Source: Chrysochromulina tobinii
Lineage: Eukaryota > Haptophyta > Prymnesiales > Chrysochromulinaceae
Assembly (NCBI GenBank): GCA_001275005.1
Contig: JWZX01002229.1
Location: 1 to 19,123, forward strand
Reading direction: 5' to 3'
Length of the DNA: 19,123 bases
The notes beneath the pieces were generated by a model that worked only from the letters and a program-made list of their open reading frames with translations, was not told where the DNA came from and ran no database searches. This document shows, piece after piece, positions 15,262 through 19,123 of the stretch. The position numbers were made by a program, and so were the translations under genes. Position 1 is the stretch's first letter; each line of letters begins with the position of its first letter.

Positions 15262-18200
15262 ATGTCGGCCATCGAGACGCCTCTGCTTGCAAAGGCTCGG
15301 CCTCTCACGCTCGCCGACGTTGAGCCGCCAGGCCACACCCTGCTCGTCGCTTTCGTCCTTGCATTCGCGGTCATTTACACGTGCTTATCCTTCTACCTCG
15401 TCTGCTTGGCCACCGCTCTTGCGTGGTTGCCCGTAGGGCTCGGGCTTCAGCTCATTTGGAGGTGTGGGAGCTCGAAATCTGTGTCGCCGATGGCTCCCAA
15501 GGATCGCATCTGGCTCTGTGATACGCCGACGCAGCCCATGATCGTCAACGCAGTGCTCGTCTTCGAGGCACCTCGCCTCAAGCTCGACCGCGTGACCGAG
15601 CTCGTCCAAGAGCGGATCATCGGGCATCCCGCGCTTGGTCGGTTCTCGCAGCTCCTCCAACGAGATCGGCGCAGCCCGACAGGCTACGTATGGGCCATCG
15701 ACCCAGACTTCGACGTGCGCCGTCACATCGGCGAGGCGGTAGGCGAAGGGGCATGCGAGGCAGCGCTCAAGACAGCGCTCGACGAGGTGGCGCTGCAAGC
15801 GTGGCTCGGCCGCCGGTTCTCGGAGCCGTTGCCTCGCGATCGGCCCCTCTGGTGTGTCGAGCTGCTCGACTGCGATGGAGGCACCGCTCTGGTCTTCCGT
15901 TGCCACCATGCAGTCGGCGACGGCATCGCGATGAGCAGCGTCCTACTCGAGGCGCTGCTTGAGGATTTCGAGGAGCGGTCCGAGGCAATCAGAGGCACTC
16001 AGGGGCCATCAGAGCCCATCAGAGCCAGATCAGCGCTACCTGAGGATTCGGACGCGATGTGCCCGGCCGTGCCCGAGGCGCCGTTTCGGCCGTTTCGTCC
16101 GAGCGTTTCGTCAGAGGAGTGCGTTTCGTCAGTGGCCGTGCCCGAGGAGCCGTTTCGGCCGTTTCGGCCGAGCGTTTCGTCAGAGGAGAGCGTTTCGTCA
16201 GTGGCCGTGCCCGAGGAGCCAAAGTCAGATCCAAAGCTCAAGGACGAGATTGTGGAGAAGCTAGCGGACGCGCCGGAGCCTCCGTCGCCACCGCCACCGC
16301 CACCGCAGCAGCAGTGGCGACCAACCACCGACGACGAGCACCACCAACACGGCGCTCAGCAGAGTGCTCATCACGGCGCGTACAGGCTGCCGGCCTCTGA
16401 CTCGCCCAACACGACGCCCCGAAGCGCCGTCACGAGCGCTGCACGGACGCCTCGGTGGCAGCGCTCAGCACGGCGCGCGCTCCGCCCGATCCTCACGCTC
16501 GCGCGCAACGCCCTCCTGGCCCCGTACGAGATCTTCACGCTGCTGCTGCAGGTGAGCCTCTGATGACCTCTGATTGCCTCTGAATGCGATGCGGAGCTGA
16601 GTGCATGCTGATTGCCTCCCTCATCAGGGAGAGGACTTCAATGATTGCATGCTGATTGCCTCCCTCATCAGGGAGAGGACTTCAATGATTGCATGCCGAT
16701 TGCCTCCCTCATCAGGGAGAGGACTTCAATGATTGCATGCCGATTGCCTCCCTCATCAGGGAGAGGACTTCAATGATTGCATGCCGATTGCCTCCCTCAT
16801 CAGGGAGAGGACTTCAATGATTGCATGCTGATTGCCTCCCTCATCAGGGAGAGGACTTCAATGATTGCATGCCGATTGCCTCCCTCATCAGGGAGAGGAC
16901 TTCAACGCGATGCACCGGCTGTTTGAGCTCAGCGGAACCAAGCTCATCGCATGGTCTCCGCCCGTGCCGCTGGCCGCGGTGAGGCACTTCAAACTGCCGG
17001 CTTGTTCGCGCGCTTGTTTTCGCGCGCTTGAGTGCCGCAGATGGCCACTGATGGCCTCGGATGGCCTCGGATGACCTCTGATGGCCACTGATGGCCACTG
17101 ATGGCATCGGATGGCTTTTCTCATCAGGTGAAGCAGATCAAAGACCACTTCGGCGCGCGAGAGGACGGCGCCGACGCCTCTGTGAACGTCTCTGTGAACG
17201 ACGTCCTCATGACAGCAGCGAGCGCCGCTCTCGACCGTTACAATGCACGTCTGACCGCCGAGCTGACAGCGGACCATGCGGTGCCGACCCTTCCCGCGCA
17301 CGTCAAGCGGCGGCTGCGGAAAGCGAGCACCTCGCGCCTGACGCTCGGCGTGCCCTTCAACGTACGATGATTGCACATGATTGCACTTGATTGCACTTGA
17401 TTGCACTTGATCGCGCCTGACGCTCGGCGTGCCCTTCAACGTACGTAACCGCTGAAAGGGATGGGTAACAACTGATTGCATGCTGAGTGCCCGTCAACGT
17501 ATGTAACCGCTGATTGCGATGGGTGGCCACTGATTGCATGCTGATTGCAAGCTGATTGCACCCCTCATCAGGTGCGCTCGGCCGCCGAGATGGAGCGCGT
17601 CGTCCTCGAGAACAAGTTTGCCGTCGCGTTCATGACGACGCCCCTCGGCCGCACCGACCGTCGCCAACGGCTCGTCGACATCGTGCGTTGAGTGCACTTA
17701 ATTGCGCTCGATTACAATTGATTGCACTTGATTGCGCTCGATTACAATTGATTGCACTTGATTGCACTTGATTGCGCTTGATTGCGCTTGATTGCACTTG
17801 ATTGCACTTGATTGCACTTGATCGCCAACGGCTCGTCGACATCGTGCGTCAAGCGGAGCGCCCCTGATGACCACCGAGTGCATGCTGATTGCCTCCCTCA
17901 TCAGGTGCGAGCGATGCGCCGGCTCAAGCAGAGTGCGATGCCGTGGGGCATGTACATGAGCATGAACGCGGTGACCGCGCTGCTGCCGGCGGCTCTGGCC
18001 CATGAGCTCATCGACATCGTCGCCGACAATGCCACCGCCCTCGTCACGAACAACCGCGGGCCCCCACGCCCGAAGGCTCTAGATGGTCGACGGCTCAAAT
18101 ACTACGTCTCGTGGGCGCCGCAGCGGGCGTCCATTGGCGTCACCATCACGCTCTTCACGTACGTCGATTGTGCTTGACTGCGCTTGACTGCACTGGATTG

Positions 18201-18483
18201 CACTGGATTGCACTGGATTGCACTTGACTGGCGTCATCATCAGGCTCTTCACGTACGCGGACACGATGCAATCCAGCCTGTGATGACCACTGAGTGCATG
18301 CTGAGTGCCTCCCTCATCAGGTACGCGGACACGATGCGCTGCAGCGTGAGCGCCGACGCGAGCTGCGTGCCCGAACCCGACGAGATCGTATCTCTCTTCC
18401 TTGACGAATTCGCGGCGCTCGCCCAGCTCGCGGGCTGCACGGGGATGGAGGGTGGCGGCGTCGCGAGTAGAGAGCTACGGTAA
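15262..18483 (+). CDS. WS/DGAT-type O-acyltransferase (wax ester synthase / diacylglycerol acyltransferase)
   Basis: Six exons (15262-16551, 16892-16978, 17128-17361, 17572-17682, 17905-18158, 18321-18483) give 712 residues. WS/DGAT enzymes esterify fatty alcohols or diacylglycerol with acyl-CoA to make storage lipid. The active-site motif HHxxxDG is intact as H215-H-A-V-G-D220-G221, preceded by the PLW motif (195-197); NDVLMTAASAAL (N483-D484) is the family's second conserved block; TNNRGPPRPKALDGRRLKYY and IGVTITLFTYADTMRCSVSA match the C-terminal domain. A hydrophobic stretch at about 27-65 suggests one or two membrane segments, as in plant WSD1. The linker at about 240-400 is unusually long and low complexity, with a 23-residue repeat and a Pro run. 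All introns lie in the 3' half. The track start was GTG; ATG 15262 is two codons in. Which acceptor substrate is used cannot be read from sequence. Confidence 0.86.
15982..16033 (+). repeat. Degenerate ATCAGAG-type repeat inside exon 1 of the acyltransferase
   Basis: Repeats of the form GCCATCAGAGCC / GGCAATCAGAGG encode the low-complexity SEAIRGTQGPSEPIRARS. This is the reverse complement of the repeat words in introns A and B (GATGGCCTC, CTGATTGCCTC). The 14-mer GAGGCAATCAGAGG occurs here and, inverted, at the start of intron A. Confidence 0.6.
16066..16206 (+). repeat. In-frame 69-bp repeat in the acyltransferase linker
   Basis: Two near-identical 69-bp units plus the start of a third encode AVPEAPFRPFRPSVSSEE..VSSV, AVPEEPFRPFRPSVSSEE..VSSV and AVPEEP. 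Because the period is a multiple of three, the copy number can vary without breaking the frame. Confidence 0.85.
16552..16891 (+). other. Acyltransferase intron A (340 bp) with repeated acceptor sites
   Basis: Donor CTGCAG|GTGAGC, acceptor CTCATCAG|GGAGAGG, phase 0. Most of it is a 44-bp tandem array whose unit includes the 3' splice site and the first 14 bases of the next exon. The last acceptor copy is the one that continues into coding sequence (GEDFNAMHRLFELSG). Confidence 0.8.
16602..16905 (+). repeat. 44-bp tandem array, seven units, crossing the intron-exon boundary
   Basis: TCATCAGG recurs at 16621, 16665, 16709, 16753, 16797, 16841 and 16885, exactly 44 bp apart. Each unit is TGATTGCATG(C/T)... 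CCTCCCTCATCAG followed by GGAGAGGACTTCAA. Units differ mainly at one C/T position (GCATGCTGAT or GCATGCCGAT). Confidence 0.95.
16979..17127 (+). other. Acyltransferase intron B (149 bp)
   Basis: Donor GGCCGCG|GTGAGG, acceptor TTTTCTCATCAG|GTGAAG, phase 0. Its 3' half is an imperfect array of GATGGCCTCG / GATGGCCACT units (about 17039-17115). The intron's first 15 bases resemble the first 15 bases of the next exon (GTGAGGCACTTCAAA against GTGAAGCAGATCAAA). Confidence 0.8.
17362..17571 (+). other. Acyltransferase intron C (210 bp) with copies of the upstream exon end
   Basis: Donor TTCAAC|GTACGA, acceptor CCCTCATCAG|GTGCGC, phase 0. It holds about four TTGATTGCAC units, then an exact 35-bp copy (17411-17445) of the upstream exon end and donor (17332-17366), then a shorter copy near 17491 (CGTCAACGTATGTAACCGCT), then TGATTGC-type sequence to the acceptor. 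Confidence 0.82.
17683..17904 (+). other. Acyltransferase intron D (222 bp) with 10-bp array and exon-end copy
   Basis: Donor GACATC|GTGCGT, acceptor CCTCATCAG|GTGCGA, phase 0. Twelve 10-bp units of ATTGCACTTG type fill 17701-17820, beginning with a 30-bp higher-order unit repeated twice. An exact 28-bp copy (17822-17849) of the upstream exon end (17661-17688) follows, then the shared 3' element. Confidence 0.82.
18159..18320 (+). other. Acyltransferase intron E (162 bp) with a copy of the joined exon junction
   Basis: Donor CTCTTCAC|GTACGT, acceptor CCTCATCAG|GTACGC, phase 2. After several TTGACTGCAC / TGGATTGCAC units, 18230-18269 reproduces the last 23 bases of the upstream exon (21 of 23 identical) joined directly to the first 17 bases of the downstream exon (17 of 17). 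Confidence 0.82.
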
Positions 18484-18501
18484 CCCGACGTGCCTGTTCA
18501 A

Positions 18502-18507
18502 AATAAA
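18502..18507 (+). promoter_or_regulatory. Possible poly(A) signal AATAAA
   Basis: AATAAA lies 19 bp after the acyltransferase stop within CAAAATAAAATAGGG. A canonical hexamer this close to the stop implies a very short 3' UTR, and algae often use other signals. Confidence 0.35.
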
Positions 18508-19123
18508 ATAGGGTCTAAGCGACTTTCGCTTTGCGGCGTGTCGTGTGTGTCTGTGTGCACGATGTGTCTACTCACTAATGTTTTCCCATGTGCGTTTTCC
18601 ACGGCTCCGCCCCCAGCATCCCTAGGCGTGTTTTTTAACCGGTTCCCCGGAGGGTTCCGTTCCCCCGGTGAACAGGCACGGTAGGGCGTCTCGCTGCCGC
18701 ACGGTGTCGCGGTGTCCGGGCAGTAACAAGGCGACTGCCCGGTCGCCCCCCAACATCAGGTCACGCAGCTCGGGAGTGACACACGCGACCAGGCAGTCGG
18801 CTATGCCGTCGCGTATCTTGTCGAAAAGGCCGTCGAGGGTGGACGTCCTGCACCATCTTGGCAGACACCTCGCGTATTGCAGATGTCGCAAATGCTGTGG
18901 TAGGTGCCCGGTGTTACCCCCCACGCCCATAGTATAGAGGACGAGACTTGGGATCGCGGCACCGCGGGGCTGTCCCAGTCAGGCATGTGGCGCCATCAAC
19001 GAAGTTCAATCCCATTCCAGTCATATCTCCCTGCGCCGCCACGCGAGGAAGCCACGCGCACGAGCGGGCGTGAGTTGGCAGCGCGGGCTCGCCACGCCGG
19101 CGGGCCGCACGCAGGCGCGCGGG
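18508..19123. other. 3' flank without a recognisable gene
   Basis: The best open frame is minus-strand, ATG 18930 to 18622, 102 residues, with TLDGLFDKIRDGIADCLVAC and VTPELRDLML. I do not recognise it and its composition is not decisive. A neighbouring minus-strand frame contains a Cys pair (HSICDICNTRGVC), so a frame-disrupted gene is possible. The 8-bp palindrome AACCGGTT is at 18637. The last 100 bases are GC-rich and featureless. Confidence 0.3.

Noticed and set aside
16602-16905. CRISPR-like array (regular 44-bp repeats)
   Set aside because: There are no unique spacers: the whole unit repeats, and it sits across a splice acceptor in a eukaryotic gene.
17630-18003. Minus-strand frames translating as repeated QSSAIKCNQV
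   Set aside because: They are the reverse translation of the ATTGCACTTG array in introns D and E, not a protein gene.
18622-18986. Transposase or viral fragment in the 3' flank
   Set aside because: A Cys pair and a short helical stretch in different frames are not enough to name a family.
1-19123. tRNA or rRNA genes
   Set aside because: I looked for GTTCGAA/GTTCGAG-type T-loops with a matching acceptor stem and for conserved rRNA segments and found none I could support. TTCGAG near 7265-7283 is a short direct repeat without a cloverleaf.

Overview
This window looks like nuclear DNA of a GC-rich unicellular eukaryote. Several reading frames only make sense after removal of spliceosomal introns, the families are eukaryotic (Cyc8/Ssn6-type TPR corepressor, SKP1-like protein, SAM-domain protein, insulysin-type M16 peptidase, WS/DGAT acyltransferase), and there are no bacterial operons. 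High GC, tandem-repeat introns and the gene mix suggest a microalga, perhaps a haptophyte or another introner-rich alga. That placement is inference; no marker gene is present.

Layout: a 22-bp minisatellite (48-255); a minus-strand SAM-domain gene with a one-base frame break (1336-435); a divergent Cyc8/Ssn6-like TPR gene with one intron (1551-3619); an unknown gene with a 27-residue internal repeat (4091-4798); a spacer with two strong hairpins; an unknown conserved-looking gene (5698-7161); a convergent M16 metallopeptidase (10403-7581, minus); a minus-strand gene fusing a SKP1-like domain to leucine-rich repeats (12308-10909); a divergent tRNA guanine-26 N2-dimethyltransferase with one 75-bp intron (12454-13764); a HEAT-like gene (13896-14939); a six-exon WS/DGAT-type acyltransferase (15262-18483); and a 3' flank with no gene I can name.

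The genes do not form one pathway. The most unusual feature is the introns of the TRM1 and acyltransferase genes. All six end in TCATCAG, and most carry a shared element built on TGATTGCATGCTGATTGC. Five of the six contain recognisable copies of adjoining exon sequence: perfect 35-bp and 28-bp copies of an upstream exon end, a 40-bp copy spanning an already joined exon-exon junction, a diverged copy of the downstream exon start, and a 44-bp array that repeats the 3' splice site plus the first 14 exon bases seven times. The sixth (intron B) shows only weak resemblance. This looks like intron gain and growth by local duplication combined with an introner-like repeat family, and it is the best candidate here for a previously undescribed phenomenon.

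All gene names rest on reading motifs by eye; no database search or RNA evidence was available. Start codons were checked against the DNA, and the first in-frame ATG was preferred over longer non-ATG openings.
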